DNA of 64,000 bases from Tolypeutes matacus (taxonomy: Eukaryota > Chordata > Mammalia > Cingulata > Chlamyphoridae). The DNA is taken from NCBI GenBank assembly GCA_026826555.1, contig JAKSZT010054334.1, positions 33,720,081-33,784,080 of the forward strand, written 5' to 3'. Numbering within the stretch: the first letter of the stretch is position 1; each line of letters begins with the position of its first letter. The notes under the pieces are model-generated. The model ran no database searches, was not told the origin of the DNA, and was given only the letters and a program-made list of their open reading frames with translations. The position numbers and the translations under genes are program-made. Of this stretch, positions 44,701 to 55,938 are shown piece after piece.

Positions 44701-47700
44701 TAAAAGGACAGAACATTCAATAAATAGTGGTGGGGCACATGGCTTATTTCTGGGAGGAAATGTTAGAGCCTACCTACCACCAAAACTTCAGGGGTTAAAA
44801 TAAATATTTAAATGTTTAAGGAGAGAGGGAGAAAAAAAGAAATTTTCAAGTGCTAGAAGAGAATACTGGTGAATAATTACATGATCATTGCGTGGAGAAT
44901 AATTTTCTAAGCATAATACCAAGGGAAAACAATACTGGGAATGATAAATAACATGTTGGTAGTTGTTTTAGAAAAAATTCCAAAAATGGACTTTGGGAAA
45001 CAGTCACCATAAAACAAAAGTCAATAAGCACAACTTACTTACATCCTGTATTAGAAGGGATTGCTGGAAAATCACTATGGAAGCCTGAGTTTTCTATGCT
45101 AGTGCTTCTTTTTTTTTTTGAACACATTTTATTATTGAATTGGCCATACAAACTCTCAACTACAAACTAGTGCTTCTTAAACTATCCACATCAAAGACAA
45201 ATACTTTATAAGAACTACAATAAATTAGTGACTATAAAAATGAAATTAAAAAGTAGAAGCTATCATTTTTCATATTAGACAAAATTACTGTCAAATTATG
45301 TAAAAGTTTCTAAACAATCTTAAACCTTTAAATATCAATAAAATGTGGTGTTTCCATAAAATGAAATGATTTGCAACTAATTACATTACATTATAAAAGC
45401 ATATTAAACATAATGGGGAAATGTTCAGAACCATCCTGATTATTATGAAGGATAAATTTTAGGTAGATATTAAATGAGTCATAGAATATGCACCAAGATG
45501 TTAACAGCAATTATGTGGAAGGAGATTTTAAGTTTCTAGAGCTAAGTAAGGGCAAGACAGTATTACATTCCAATTTCCAAATCTAGGGATTCTCTGCTAG
45601 TTCCTTGGTATGTGCAGTAATATATGGATTGAAAACAAGTACTGTGTGCATAAGATGTAAGCTTTTTTCTCTGTGTCTTTTTTCAGTTCTGCTTGAGATT
45701 TCAAGAATTTTGAATACTGGCTTAGATATGGAAACTCTGTCTATCTGTGTACGGCTTTGTGAACAAGGAATTAACCCAGAAGCTTTATCATCAGTTATTA
45801 AGGAACTTCGCAAGGCCACCGAAGCACTAAAGGTTAGAGACTCATATGTCAGTTTGTTCTAAATAAAGATGATTTTGTTGAGAAAATGATTAATGATAGT
45901 CATATGAAAGATCTTTTTTTTTTTTAAGATTTATTTTTATTTATTCCGCCCCACCCCCTTGTTGTTTTTGCACTCGCTATCTTGCTCTCTTTGTCCATTC
46001 AATATGTGCTCTCTGTCTGCTTGTCTTCTCATCTTCTCTTTAGGAGGCACTGGGAACCAATCCTGGGACCTCCGATGTGGGAGAGAGGCACTCAGTCGCT
46101 TGAGCCACCTCATCTCCCTTTGTTTCTCATTGTCTCTCCTCTTTGTCTCTTTTTGTTGAGCCAGCTCTCTACATGGGCCAGCTGGCTTTCACCAGAAGGT
46201 CCCGGGAAACGAACCCGGGACTTCCCATATGGTAGGCAGAAGCCCAATCGCTTGAAACTAATTTCCAGCACTATCAGAAGAAATTCTGAGGACCAGGAGC
46301 TTAATATTAACAGCATATGTTCAGATCACCAAAATTGCTACCATCATGGACCATGTTATCTTTTCCGAGAAAGTCTCCAACTTTTAAAAATTTTCCTTCT
46401 GATTCTTCTCCCACAGTACGCTTACCTTGTCACTAACTCTTTTCAGGTTCTACTTCTGTATTTCTTCCTAGCTGACTGGCCCCAAGATTTCCTCACGCCT
46501 CTTCTCTCTGTCTCTACTTTTGCCTCCACACTGCTAAAGTACTTAGGGGGTGATTTTCAGTCTTCTCTTTTATATCTGGATTATTCTCCAACCCTCACCC
46601 TATCTCATGTAAGATTAAATATTTCAGATCTCTATCTGCCACTTTCACATGAGAAAAGTGACTAAGATTAAAATCAGGAAAAAATGTTGAGTTCCCTTTC
46701 TTTCTTGCACACATTGACTTAAAATCTGTTGCTTTTATTTCCATATTTACATAGCACTAACTCACCATATATACTGAAAAACTTGAAGTTAGTTCATCTT
46801 AAAACTTGTCCAAGTCCACAAAATGGCTTCTCACTAGCCTTTTTCTCTGATTAGCTGAACTTTATGAAACATGTAATTTACCCATCACTCAGGTTAAGTT
46901 CCAGTGATTTGGATTGTTATTTTTTTGCATTTTTAAACTTTCTGATTATAAAACATAAGACAAAAATACAGAGTAAAATATAAAATGAATACTTATACGA
47001 CTATCTTTGCCAACACCTTAGAAGTTCCCATGTGTTGCCCACCCCGTATCACTAGCCTCTCCCCTTCTGCTCCCCACTCCAGTAAGCCGTATCCTAACTT
47101 TTATGGTACACCTGATATAAATGGAATCTTAAAGCACAATCGTTTACTAGGTTTTTTTCATTTAACATTATGTTTGTGAGATTCATTTCTGTTGTGTGTA
47201 ACTGTAATGGATTCCTTTTCACTTTTTTTTATGTTTTATTATACAAATACACTACAATTTATTTATCCTTTGTCCTGTGGGATGGATATTAGGTAGCTCC
47301 CAGGATAGAGCTATTATTAATGATGCTGTTATGAGCATTGTTGTCCGTGTCTGTTTTATTTAGGTTTTGTTTAGGTTTGTTTTGTTTTTGCAAGGAAGGA
47401 CTTTATTTTATTTGTCTTAGCTTTTTTAAAACAAAAATTAGGGAAGTTGTAGGTTTACAGAAACATCTTTCATAAAATACATAGTTCCTATATTAGTTTA
47501 TAAGACTTTGGATTTTCTATTTCTTCTTGGTAGTTTTGATAAGTTATAATTTTCATTTTAATGAAATTGTCACTAAAAAACAATTTGACTTTGACCTTTT
47601 CTGTTGTTTTAATATTATTTATTTCTGTTCTTCTGTTCCTTCTTCCCACTTGCATTGGATCTAATTTTTCTGTTCTTATTCTAACTCCTTGAAATGGCTG

Positions 47701-48027
47701 GTTATTAGCTCACTGATTTCTATTTTTCCTTATTTTCTAATAAAGTATTTCTGTTCCTATAAACTTCCTTCTAAACGTGTCTTTAGCTGCATTCCACAAG
47801 TTTGGATATTTTCGATATTCAGTCCAAAATATTATCTAATATCCATTTATTTCTTCTTTGATGCATGGGTTATTTAAAAATGTGTTTCATAGAAATTTCC
47901 AAGCATTTGTCCATTTATAGCACAGTTTGCAATTAAATTAACTATTCTAGAGTAAACAGTACTTAGTTACTCTTGTTATTACACAGCATGGGATATTGGT
48001 AGAGTGTTTATCTAGTCATACATATAA

Positions 48028-48060
<33 letters not shown>

Positions 48061-50912
48061 TATTTATTTATTCATTTATCCCCCCCTTGCTGCTTGTGCT
48101 CGCTGGATCAGCTAACCACGCCGTGCAGGCGGGCTTGCCTTCACCAGGAGGCCCCGGGAACCGAACCCGGGGCCTCCCATATGGTAAACAGGAGCCCTAC
48201 TGATTGAGCCACAGCCGCTTCCCCATATAATTATTTTTTAACTCATAACTATTGACTTTTATGTAGCAGAAAGAAAATGACTAAAGAATATAATAAGAAT
48301 AGCTAATAATTATTATATGAGCTATTTTTTTGTGCCAGACCCTGCACACTAAAGGCTTTATGTGTATTATTTCCTCTTGTCACAGTAGTGACATGTACTA
48401 CTACTGCTGCTATTAGTTTACTGCTAAGGAAACTGAAGTGAATTTATGGTAGCTAACATCCCAAGGACTTGGTGGTAACTGGTGGAGCTGGGATTTGAAT
48501 CTGGACTTCTGACTTTAGAGTTGTTTACTTAACCACTAAGTTTCTTCCTTTAAATTTTATTGTAAAGGATACTTTAAATTTTATTAGGAGAGGATGAAAT
48601 TGTTATTAGAAGAGGACTGTAGCATGGGAGCATTCCCTGGCTTAATATTCTCTCATAACTCTGTTGGTAAAAAAATAAAAACTGTGATTAAAAATAAAAA
48701 TCTGTGTCTGCTGCGTTCTATCTTTACCTTCTAGTAATTAGAATTTAATTGGGGAGGCAGATGTGGCTCAAGTGATTGGGCATCCATCTACCATATGGGA
48801 GGACTTAGGTTAGATCCCCTGGACCTCCTGGTGGAAAAAAGGGCGGGGGGCAAGCCGGGCCTGCGCAGCAAGCCAAGCAACAAGATGATGTCTCAATAAG
48901 AGAGACACAGGGGAAAGGCAAAGCGAGACGCACCAGAAACCAGGAATTGGTGGTACAAGTGACAGGGTGCCTCTCTCCCACATCAGAGGTCCCTAGGATC
49001 GAATCCCAGTGAAGCTTGGAGGAGAAAAATGAGAAAGAGAAGGCAAGAAACAGACACAGAAGATCATACGACTCATAGAACTGTACACCAAAAAGAAAAG
49101 ATAAAGTTAATTTTTAAAAAAAGAATTTAATTGAATGGTACTTGTTTCTTAGAATGTATAAAAATGTAAATCTAGGACATCATGAAATGTTGCAGTGAAC
49201 TGCTGCCTGAGACATTGTTTTTCTTTGATTCTTTAGTTAACTATAGAAAATTATAACAACTTTCTGTTAATCATTTTGTCTTTCACTTAAATATTTGTGT
49301 ATTAATATTGTCTACGTAATTTATAGTAAAAGTAGTTACTCATGTGTCTTCCCAATTAGGTAAGTTACTTAAAGGCAATTTATATGGTGCCTTATGTGTA
49401 TTCTCTACAGCATAAATAGTACTGTTAATTAGGTGCACTTTATGAATGATTTTTGACACTGAATTTTTATATTATTTCTTTAATGCTAGTCTTTATGTGT
49501 ACCTAATTTTCTCTATACAGTGATTTGAGAAATTCGGGGCAAAAGCTGCTTTCCTCTGTCTTCTCCTACTTTAGTGCCATGGCCCTTGAATTTTCCATTA
49601 TTGATGAATTCATACAGACTGAACCTTGCACTTTCTCTCGCAGCTAGCTGTCTTGTACTATCACTAATACTGTAGGGCAAATTTGTCTGTCATACATCCC
49701 CACTCTGTGTAGGAAGGCCTCCTATGCACAAGGATATTATAGCTGTAGAATTTGGAGTTGGGAGAGAAATGAGGTATTAAATAAGTCCCATGCCCTCACC
49801 TGTCTTCCCAAGGGAGGGAATAAATTACACAGGAAAGAAAAGTTGAGAAGAGAGGCCTACTAAAGTTGACTTTTCCCAGGGCTGAGCTTTACAAACCTTT
49901 TAAGTCTTGAGTTGCAATCTGGTAACTATAGAGGTCTTTAGGATGCCATTGCTATACTTTCAAATGGAAAGTAGTTTTGCATTTGTACACCATGAATGCC
50001 ACACAAGGTTGATGGCTTACTTGAAGTGAAAGTATTTGTTTGGCAGCTGTACTTTGGGAGGAGAACTTATAAAATTAACAAGAAAATGGTATGACGCAAA
50101 ATGAATTAAACTGCGTTTCAGTTAGTGTTTTAATTTTCTTTTTTAAACTAAAAGAGTGTGTGTGTGTCTGTGTGTGTTTCATGGTTTCTTTAAAGCATGT
50201 GATACTGAAAATGGGGTTAGGTAGATAACACTGTTTAAGAGTATGTGGCTAAAACTAATACAAGAACCAATAAGGAAACGGAAAATGGAGTGAGAGGGTA
50301 TATATGGGACTCTACTTTCTGCATGATGTTTCTGTAAACTACACCTGCTATAAAAGAAAAAGAACTTATAAGGTTGTGGGATTTTTTTTCAAACTAGGTT
50401 CTTTTTTGTTGTTGTTGTTGTTGTTTTCTTTCTTTTTTCAAACTAGGTTCTAATTCTTATGGATCGTAAACCCAGAGAAGGGAAAGCCTAATTTAGAGTA
50501 GTTCTGAGAACAGACTATAAAGAAAAGCACGGTAGGTTCTATTGGCTGCAAAGAGAATGTTTCAGCCTTGTTTCAAATTAAGTTACCTCCAGTTTTCCCA
50601 GTATCCTAAGGGATTTTCATGAAGGAATTCTGGACTAAACTTAAAAATAAATATTAATTAGGAAGTTGAAATGTAAATGAAAAAGTCTAACATGTATATC
50701 TAAAAGTAAATTTATTTAAAATAGCGTTTTCATATTTTGCACTAAGAAAGTGGCATTACATTTTTTCATGTACTTTTAACTATTATTTAAGATGATATAA
50801 CAATGACAGTGCAATATTGATAAACTTATCTCCGTGGTATTTCTTTTTCTATGGTTTTATTATAATGAATCTTACTTTCTTGTTCTAGGCTGCTGAAAAT
50901 ATGACAAGTTGA
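38682..50912 (+). CDS. MZT1: MZT1, mitotic-spindle organizing protein 1 (MOZART1), complete
   Basis: MZT1 is a small helical subunit that binds the N-terminal regions of gamma-tubulin complex proteins and helps recruit the gamma-tubulin ring complex to centrosomes and spindles. Coding exons are 38682-38766, 45687-45832 and 50889-50912 (255 nt, 84 residues plus stop). An Ala/Ser/Gly-rich N-terminus is followed by the conserved helical core, from about residue 19 ([39 protein letters not shown]) to the end AAENMTS. Human MZT1 is 82 residues; the extra two lie in the alanine run. Exon 1 ends G|GTGAGT, exon 2 is bounded by tttcag and AAG|GTTAGA, exon 3 by ttctag. The ATG has G at -3 and +4. The gene is head to head with BORA, another mitotic regulator. 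Intron 1 (6.9 kb) holds an antisense LINE-1. Identity is secure. Confidence 0.97.
39405..39560 (+). repeat. MIR SINE fragment (MZT1 intron 1)
   Basis: 'gaacaagctacttaaacatc', 'gagcctgtttctttttctct' and 'aagatgaggttactacctcc' match the MIR core. Confidence 0.65.
40601..40852 (-). mobile_element. DAS-type SINE in L1-C
   Basis: Flanked by gggcttccacctt and gggctttcacctt. The T run, 'aagatttattttattt' and 'gggaattgaacccggggcct' are the reversed tail and box B. Confidence 0.82.
43425..43606 (-). mobile_element. DAS-type SINE in L1-C ORF2
   Basis: A perfect 14-bp direct repeat tattgggagatttt lies at 43411-43424 and 43607-43620. The body reads gaaccgaacctggggcctcc and ends gagccacagccgcttccc. Confidence 0.88.
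44094..44310 (-). mobile_element. DAS-type dimeric SINE at the L1-C 5' end
   Basis: Two reversed heads (cactgagccacctcagcttc and cttgagccatatctgctccc) joined by gagttggtttt. Target repeats are unclear, so its order relative to L1-C is uncertain. Confidence 0.75.
45111..45166 (-). pseudogene. Tiny 5'-truncated mRNA retrocopy
   Basis: A 56-bp insert is flanked by a perfect 12-bp direct repeat ctagtgcttctt (45099-45110 and 45167-45178). Read on the minus strand it is a short unique-looking sequence with AATAAA about ten bases before an A run. This is the structure expected for an L1-mobilised mRNA 3' end. The parent gene was not recognised. Confidence 0.7.
45687..45832 (+). CDS. MZT1: MZT1 exon 2 (residues 29-77)
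   Basis: The acceptor is a T-rich tract ending tttcag; the donor is AAG|GTTAGA. It encodes the helical core from [18 protein letters not shown] to [12 protein letters not shown], identical to human as far as I recall. Reading on into the intron adds nine codons before a stop, so intron retention would give a slightly different C-terminus. Confidence 0.95.
45913..46252 (-). mobile_element. DAS-type multi-unit SINE (MZT1 intron 2)
   Basis: T run and 'aagatttatttttatttatt', then reversed heads 'gggaaccaatcctgggacctcc' and 'gggaaacgaacccgggactt'. Lies 80 bp after MZT1 exon 2. Confidence 0.78.
46360..48000 (-). mobile_element. Old LINE fragments in MZT1 intron 2
   Basis: A pyrimidine-rich old LINE-like block lies at 46360-46660. 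It is followed by antisense L1 3'-UTR/ORF2-like blocks (46925-47520, with 'gggaagttgtaggtttacag') and an antisense ORF2-like block (47600-47920, 'ttctttgatgcatgggttat'). Exact family and joins are uncertain. Confidence 0.5.
48029..48223 (-). mobile_element. DAS-type SINE (MZT1 intron 2)
   Basis: A direct repeat catataatt flanks it (48020-48028 and 48224-48232). Reversed box B is gaaccgaacccggggcctcc. It is closely similar to the copies at 43425 and 53757, so probably one young subfamily. Confidence 0.86.
48325..48545 (-). repeat. MIR SINE, reverse orientation
   Basis: 'tgtgccagaccctgcacact', 'ggaaactgaagtg' and 'ggtggagctgggatttgaat' are the MIR read from 3' end to head. Confidence 0.75.
48751..49121 (+). 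mobile_element. DAS-type composite SINE
   Basis: A perfect direct repeat agaatttaatt lies at 48740-48750 and 49122-49132. Head ggggaggcagatgtggctc; second unit tctcccacatcagaggtccc. It has the same two-part plan as the SINE at 313-829. Confidence 0.87.
49133..50888. other. End of MZT1 intron 2, no gene seen
   Basis: Mostly unassigned AT-rich DNA. A GT microsatellite lies near 50155-50178, a (GTT)n near 50410, and a short L1 3'-end-like stretch at 50255-50360. Confidence 0.5.
50889..50912 (+). CDS. MZT1: MZT1 exon 3 coding end (residues 78-84 and stop)
   Basis: After tgttctag the frame reads AAENMTS and TGA. Only 24 nt of this exon are coding; the rest is 3' UTR. It is too short to be found as an open frame and was placed by splice phase and the conserved end. 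Confidence 0.94.
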   Translation, partial: AAENMTS

Positions 50913-52690
50913 CTTTCTGGAGAAATCCTGATGAGATATGTCAAACTCTGCAAGAGGATTTGAAGATTGCATTGTAGTCAAGAATGTAGAATGAAATTAC
51001 TGCATGCAGCAGTGTAGAAACATTTTCCTTTTTAAAAGAATTATAAAACCATAGCTTTATAAATCAGTGGAAAGTAGCTTACAGAGAGAACTATCAGATG
51101 TGTTTACTTCACAACTTATTCTTTTTTTTAATGGCCCTAATGCTTTGGCATTGCTATGTTCTTATTTATGTATTCCTCATTTATAGCTCTGATAGCTTTA
51201 ATTTTCTAAGCAGTCTGTCTATCAAATATGCACATCTGCTGTGCTATTGAAAGTCTAGTGGAACCCATCAGTAGTGATGTAGTAGTTATGACTTGTTGAC
51301 ATTTCCATTATAAACTTTAATTTTGAATTGTTTATGCATTATATCTGGATTTAAGTTGTACTGGACTGAAAGTTGACAATTTCAGCCACCATTTGTGAAT
51401 TTTTATTTGGATTCACTATGTATATCAGAATTTGTTTTTTGTTTTTTGTTTTTTGTTTTTTAATAAGAGCATGAGAAGCATTTCTTGTGTTCTCTTTAAC
51501 AAAGACTGTTTAGGTTTTTAAACATAAAGTTTGACTGGGCAGTTAATGTGAACCTGATCATTTTGTACTGAAATAAAACTTTCAGAAACTTAGATTTTAG
51601 AAGTAATGACAGTGCTTAACTTAGTATTATTTGTAATTTGATTCATTTAAATCTAATGAGATGTTTTTCTTTCTAAGTTTTATACCCTATAAATGAAGGC
51701 CTAAAAATTCATAAAATAGAGCAAACATCCAAAAATTAAATTACATAAAAGTAATTTGAATGCTTAACTAGTAAATCTTGGTTATCTAATAAATTATTAG
51801 ATGGGAAGTGTCTTTCAAACATAAATGTTAATATTTTCTGAAGGAATAAGTATTTCCAGTCATTAAACACAAAAACCAAATCATTGTATGTTCTGTATCA
51901 GGATTATAACTATGCCTCTCTCAGATTGTTTATGAGTGTCATTATTTTTACCCTGAAAGTTTTAAATAACCAAAGTAATGGATCAAAATAAATTTTAGAA
52001 AAGTTAGGATAGTCTTGATTATCTCCCTGTAACAGATTATCAGTGAAAGATTTTTCACAAGATTAATATGAATTTAATCTGATTTTACTGTTTAAATTTT
52101 AGGATTTTCAAGCTTACATTAAATGAATAGTACAAGCATTAAATCTTAGTAGCACTTTTTTTGTTCAGAGATGCTAAAGAAGTTTCAATAAGGCTTAGTA
52201 ATATTTAAATAGTAACTTTATTATTTAAAAAATTTAGTCTTGACTATTTTGGCTTTTTAAACACAAGGCATCTTTATCAAGTACACTGGAAGGTCTATTA
52301 GTAGAACTGATGGGGAGACAATAACTTGTGACAGAAAGTGATTTGATTGATAATAAACTGCAAATGTTGCTTGTTTATTAAATCATATATAAAGAAAACA
52401 CTTGTCATGCTCTTAATTTGAGCAAAATTTGTATATAGTTGTAGGCCTTAAGAGTTGATAGTTTTATTTATGATTTTGTAGACTAAATTATTTATGTATG
52501 AAACAAAGCAGGAAAATATATTGAGAAGGGATTATGTTTACAGAGGGCTTCTTTAGTGTGTTACATTTCTGAAATGTAAACATATATTTAATGTATATTT
52601 AAATACTATTTAAGAAAAAAGTAATGATGCAATTGCAGTGTGTGCATGTTGTCAATGACAAAAATAAAACCATTGTGACAGTATTGGCAT
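50913..52690 (+). other. MZT1: MZT1 3' UTR with two poly(A) signals
   Basis: An AT-rich, repeat-poor stretch follows the stop. AATAAA occurs at 51572-51577 and again at 52663-52668, suggesting a short (~0.7 kb) and a long (~1.8 kb) 3' UTR. A TTTTTTG-type simple repeat lies near 51433-51463. TGTATATA at 52430-52437 fits the Pumilio consensus and would be present only in the long form. End points are inferred. Confidence 0.65.
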
Positions 52691-53149
52691 GTACCTTTGA
52701 CTTACAATGCTTGTGTTTCCAGAGATAATCTATAAATATTTAGATACCATTTTAGTTATGTGTGATTTAAGACCATTTAAAGGTAGGTTATATAATTTAC
52801 AACTTAACATCAGGCTTGAAGTGTAAAATGGAATACTTTTCCCCTGGTAGTGAAAGGAGATAGCTATATTAACATTGCCCCAGGCTTGAAAACAAAGTTA
52901 GCAATTGAAATAAGTATGAGATTATATTTTTATGTATTTCAAATAAGAGCTGCTTTACCTAGTGGGACATTATGAAATCCCTCATCTAAGTGTAAGCATA
53001 TTTTACACTTAGAGGATATCAATTCAGATGGTAAATTTTCATCATAAATACATGATCTGTCTTCGATTTCATAAAATTTACAGTAGAAAATAATTTACAT
53101 AAAATTGTTCCAAATGTACTTAAAAGTTTTCCAATAACTGAATCAAATA

Positions 53150-53985
53150 TCAGTTTGTGTATTAGCCAAAGGGGACTGATGCAAAGACCAGAAATCTGTT
53201 GGTTTTATAAAAAGTATTTATTTGATGTAAAAGCTTACAGTTACAAGGCCCTAAAGAGTCCAACTCAAGGTTACTTCCTTATCAAACTCTGTTGCCACTG
53301 TTGAAGCAAGACGGTTGGTGACGTCTGTGAGGGTTCAGCCTTCCTCTTCTCTCTTAAGGCTCCTTGGGTCCAGCTTCTTCAGATCTCAGCTGTAGGCTGG
53401 CATAAGGCTTGTCTCTTCCCGGGGCTCATTTCTTTCTGGGCTCAACTGCTCTAGTCTCTTCACCAGGTCAGCTGTAAACTATCAGACGAACGTCTCATCT
53501 CACTTCCCAGGGCCTCTGCTGTGTCCTTGGAGCTGTCTCTCTTCCTCTGTGTATCTACTTTGTTCTTGATTGAGTGCCCTTTTATATTGCCAACCAAGTG
53601 GGTACAGAGACTCAACCCTGCACACCCTAATGACATGGTTGAATCAAAGTCCTAATCTTAACATAATTTAATCAAAAGCATCTCAGCTGAATCTAATACC
53701 ATCAAAGGGTTTCATGCCCAGAGAAACAGACCAAACATAATCATTTATCTTTTTTTTTTTTTTTTTAAAGATTTTATTTATTTATTCATTCATCCCCCCC
53801 TTGCTGCTTGTGCTCGCTGGGTCAGCCAACCACACCGCGCGGGCGGGCCTGCCTTCACCAGGAGGCCCCGGGAACCGAACCCGGGGCCTCCCATATGGTA
53901 AACGGGAGCCCTACTGATTGAGCCACAGCCGCTTCCCATCATTTATCTTTTTTGAAATTCATAAATATCAAACTGCCACAGTTTA
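53150..53985. repeat. Unclassified interspersed repeat (~0.65 kb) with a SINE inside
   Basis: From 'cagtttgtgtattagcc' to 'tatcaaactgccacag'. It is non-coding, with dense CT-rich stretches ('cagccttcctcttctctctt') and 'aatctgttggttttataaa'. I recall this layout from xenarthran sequences but cannot assign a class. Weak terminal complementarity (cagtttg / caaactg) might indicate a DNA transposon. Confidence 0.5.
53757..53937 (-). mobile_element. DAS-type SINE
   Basis: A direct repeat atcatttatctttttt lies before (from 53740) and after (from 53938). Reversed body gaaccgaacccggggcctcc ... gagccacagccgcttccc. Confidence 0.88.
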
Positions 53986-54099
53986 TAAGCATATATTTAA
54001 ATTAAGATAAACTAAAATTAAAAATTCACTTCCTCAGTCATTTGCCCAAATGACAGCACATCTTTATTCATTTGCCCTTCCTCTTCTCAAACCCCAATC

Positions 54100-54460
54100 A
54101 ATGCACATTGATTTTGTTTAAAATATATTTTCATTAGAGAGGTTGTGAACTTACAAAACAGTCATGCATGTGTGTGGAATCCCCACACAACACCCCTCCA
54201 CCAACACACCACATTGTTGTGAAACATTTGCTACAGATCACAAGATAACACCATCAGACTATTACCACCAACCATGGTCCACAGCATACATTTGGTGTGC
54301 CCCACCATTAACACATACATCTTGGAATGCACATTGAATTTTACATCTTTACATCATCTTTGGTGTTACTTTATTTAATATGTACAGATTTTTACCAACC
54401 TTGTCTTATACATCTGGATTACATATTGGAGAACATGACCCTTCTGTTATTGTAGGATGA
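54100..54460 (-). mobile_element. LINE-1 3' UTR fragment, reverse orientation
   Basis: 'tagagaggttgtgaacttac', 'acagtcatgcatg' and 'accatggtccacag' follow the antisense L1 3' UTR pattern. Confidence 0.6.
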
Positions 54461-55663
54461 ACACAGATACTGTGGGTCTTTAATTAGAAGAACACTCCCT
54501 ATTCACTCTAAAATGGAGAGGGAAGGTATGCCTGGCAACAAAAATAAGGAACTAGGCCAGGGTCAAAGAAGTGGAAACAGGCAGTCTGACCACCGGACAA
54601 CAGTTATAATCACTAGGCTATACAACCTCCCTTTAAAAACTAGTCTCATAGACTCAGCCTGGGAGTCAGAATAGGCTCTCTGGATACCATTTCCCACCAG
54701 TGTTCACGTTCCTCTGATTCTGGGTTGTTTGAGGCCTTGCCAGCTGCTCCTAACTTCCTGGATGCAGTCTGTTTAGTTCATCCATAAGCTGCTCTTCTTT
54801 TGGCCCCTTTGTCAGTATTGCTGTCAGAATATCACCCAAGGCAGAATGCTTTTTAAAAATTCATTAAAAAAAAAAAAATTCAGTGCATATTTATTGAGCA
54901 CCTACTACACTCCAGACACTCTTCAAGGCACCGTGAGGCAGTCATGAAAAAAAGTGGCAAGGTCCTGATTGGTATGGACTTTTCACCCTGGTTGAGAGAG
55001 ATAAAACATCAGTGGTAAGTGCTGGATGAAAATAAGTGGATACTATTTTCCATTCTAGATGGTCTCCAGTGTCATTTCAGCTGAGGTTTTAATGGCAAGG
55101 AGTCAGTCATGCAAAAAGCGGGGAGAAGAGCATTCCATTCAAGGGATTGCTTAGTATAAAAGTCCTAGGACAGGAACAAAATGGTATGTTTGTGGAACAG
55201 AAGGAAGGACAAGTAACAAAACAGTAAATGAGGGGGAGAAATGGGCAGAAGACTGGGGGAGTTTGTTCAGTTTACCAAACTTTTTTCCTCATATGTGAGA
55301 AAAGTAAACATTAGACGTATTTTTAAATTATTATACTCTTAAAACAAATTATGCCACCTCAGTAAGAACAATATAATTCTGAATGGATACAAACAGCAGG
55401 GTGAACATTGGTTACAGGTTTGGGATTAGTTACCAATTCATAAGAGTTACCAGTGTAACACAAGAGAATGTAACAGAAATCTATGGTTCTTTTGCTAGAA
55501 GTAGTTTTAAAAAAAAAGTGTGACTAGTAAATAAGGGAGGAGCATGAAATTAATAATGACTCTAAAATAACAGTGAATGCATGTTAAAACTTCTTAATGT
55601 GGAAAATGAAGCAATTAGAAAAATACTTGTTTTTGTGTGCTATTTTCAGATAAGGTGAATTTA
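54461..55663. other. Intergenic, no gene seen
   Basis: Near 54885 there is 'tatttattgagcacctacta', part of a common old interspersed repeat I cannot name with certainty. The rest is unassigned. Confidence 0.5.
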
Positions 55664-55938
55664 TTTTTTAAGATTTTAAAAAAAATTATTTATTCTCCCC
55701 CCCTTGCCGCTTGTGCTCACTGTCTGCTTTTTGTCACCATTCAATGTGCGTTCCCTCTGTGTCTGCTTGTCTCCTTTTGTTGTGTCATCTTGCTGTGCCA
55801 GCTTTCTGTGGGCGCAGGCCGTTAGCACTCTGCGGGCACAGGTCAGCTTGCCCTCACCAGGAGGCCCCAGGAACTGAACCCAGGGCCTCCCATATGGTAG
55901 ACGAGAACCCAAGCACTTGAGCCACATCTGCTTCCCAA
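55664..55938 (-). mobile_element. DAS-type SINE
   Basis: 'aagattttaaaaaaaattat' at the left; reversed box B gaactgaacccagggcctcc; ends gagccacatctgcttccc. Flanks tgaattt / tgaatttt. Confidence 0.82.

Noticed and set aside
45982..46665. A 227-codon plus-strand frame in MZT1 intron 2.
   Set aside because: It starts in a SINE and continues through an old LINE-like block; the composition shows no gene.
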